This document shows positions 63,902 through 64,000 of a DNA stretch of 64,000 nt, in pieces. Under the pieces are notes generated by a model. The model saw only the letters and a program-made list of their open reading frames with translations, made no database searches and was not told where the DNA came from. This DNA comes from JAPLUA01 sp964625855 (GTDB lineage Bacteria; Verrucomicrobiota; Verrucomicrobiia; Limisphaerales; UBA8199), in contig CAZVFC010000048.1 in the NCBI GenBank assembly GCA_964625855.1, positions 10,651 to 74,650 of the forward strand, written 5' to 3'. Both the position numbers and the translations under genes were made by a program. Position 1 is the stretch's first letter. Each line of letters opens with the position of its first letter.

Positions 63902-64000
63902 TCACGGCAACGCCAGCCGGTAGAACACACTGCCGTCGGCCGGGTCAATCGGAACGACGACGTGATTGGTCGCCGCCGAACCCGGCACGTCCGCCCAGCT
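63902..64000 (-). CDS. C-terminal tail of a secreted protein (5' end beyond window)
   Basis: A frame open from the window edge ends at the stop 63902-63904 and encodes SWADVPGSAATNHVVVPIDP then ADGSVFYRLALP. The VFYRLxxP ending matches the C-terminal domain of the two large secreted proteins at 40.4 and 42.5 kb and is typical of Verrucomicrobiota exported proteins. The rest of the gene is not in the window. Confidence 0.7.
   Translation of the reverse strand, partial: SWADVPGSAATNHVVVPIDPADGSVFYRLALP

Noticed and set aside
1..64000. tRNA, rRNA or riboswitch genes
   Set aside because: I looked for cloverleaf-like and conserved rRNA/riboswitch strings and found none convincing; a covariance-model search would be needed to exclude them.

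Overview
The window looks like part of a GC-rich Verrucomicrobiota chromosome, probably a metagenome assembly in the Pedosphaera/Limisphaerales direction. Supporting signs are Tat-signal Gfo/Idh/MocA oxidoreductases, a prepilin-like protein with the usual N-terminal cleavage/methylation motif, a very long autotransporter-associated beta-strand repeat protein, several secreted proteins ending in the same RFYRL-type C-terminal domain, a beta-propeller sensor kinase, and many short dispersed repeats and hairpins. The taxonomic call is an inference from gene flavour, not a phylogeny. A run of exactly 100 N inside the CRISPR array marks an assembly gap.

Layout. 1-13.7 kb: mostly housekeeping or accessory genes on the minus strand (partial AI-2E/PerM-like transporter, phospholipase D-like lipoprotein, two Gfo/Idh/MocA proteins, a two-component pair, rhomboid protease, metallophosphoesterase, a deleted esterase remnant), with two 27-bp-arm hairpin elements. 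14.0-34.9 kb: one large CRISPR-Cas island, entirely on the minus strand. In transcription order it is cmr2(cas10)-cmr3-cmr4-cmr5-cmr6-cmr1, vapB-like/vapC-like, can2/card1 (CARF plus nuclease), a small partner protein plus nucleotidyltransferase, an NE0113-family CARF protein, cas1, cas2, a leader, and an array of 87 visible repeats of 37 bp. 35.5-46.6 kb: secreted proteins (LolA-like, GH27-like alpha-galactosidase, Tat-exported sugar-isomerase-fold protein, beta-propeller protein, giant PATR protein). 47.4-54.7 kb: a DUF4097 protein, a four-gene GldA/GldF/GldG/DUF4340 ABC-2 transport operon and a DUF5684-like membrane protein. 54.8-64 kb: thioredoxin reductase, UroD-family protein, an ECF sigma factor with a likely membrane partner, a double-cubane-cluster/2-hydroxyacyl-CoA dehydratase pair with its activase, a CorC/HlyC protein and the tail of another secreted protein.

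How the CRISPR genes should work together. Cas10 keeps a GGDD palm motif, so it is expected to make cyclic oligoadenylate when the Cmr complex binds target RNA. Can2/Card1 and the NE0113 protein are the obvious CARF-domain receivers. No HEPN Csx1/Csm6 and no Cas6 are seen in the window. Spacers read best as sense coding sequence on the plus strand, several spanning a ribosome-binding site and start codon, so crRNAs made from the minus strand would be antisense to phage mRNA, as an RNA-targeting type III system needs.

The most unusual features are: (i) tandem ATTGCGG heptamers, which are open in all six reading frames, occupying about 73 codons inside cas1 and extending other reading frames; (ii) a 91-bp inverted-repeat element sitting in frame inside the NE0113-family gene; (iii) a toxin-antitoxin-like pair translationally coupled to can2, and a second nucleotidyltransferase/partner pair, both inside the CRISPR operon; (iv) spacer families that tile or re-sample the same start-codon regions of related phages.
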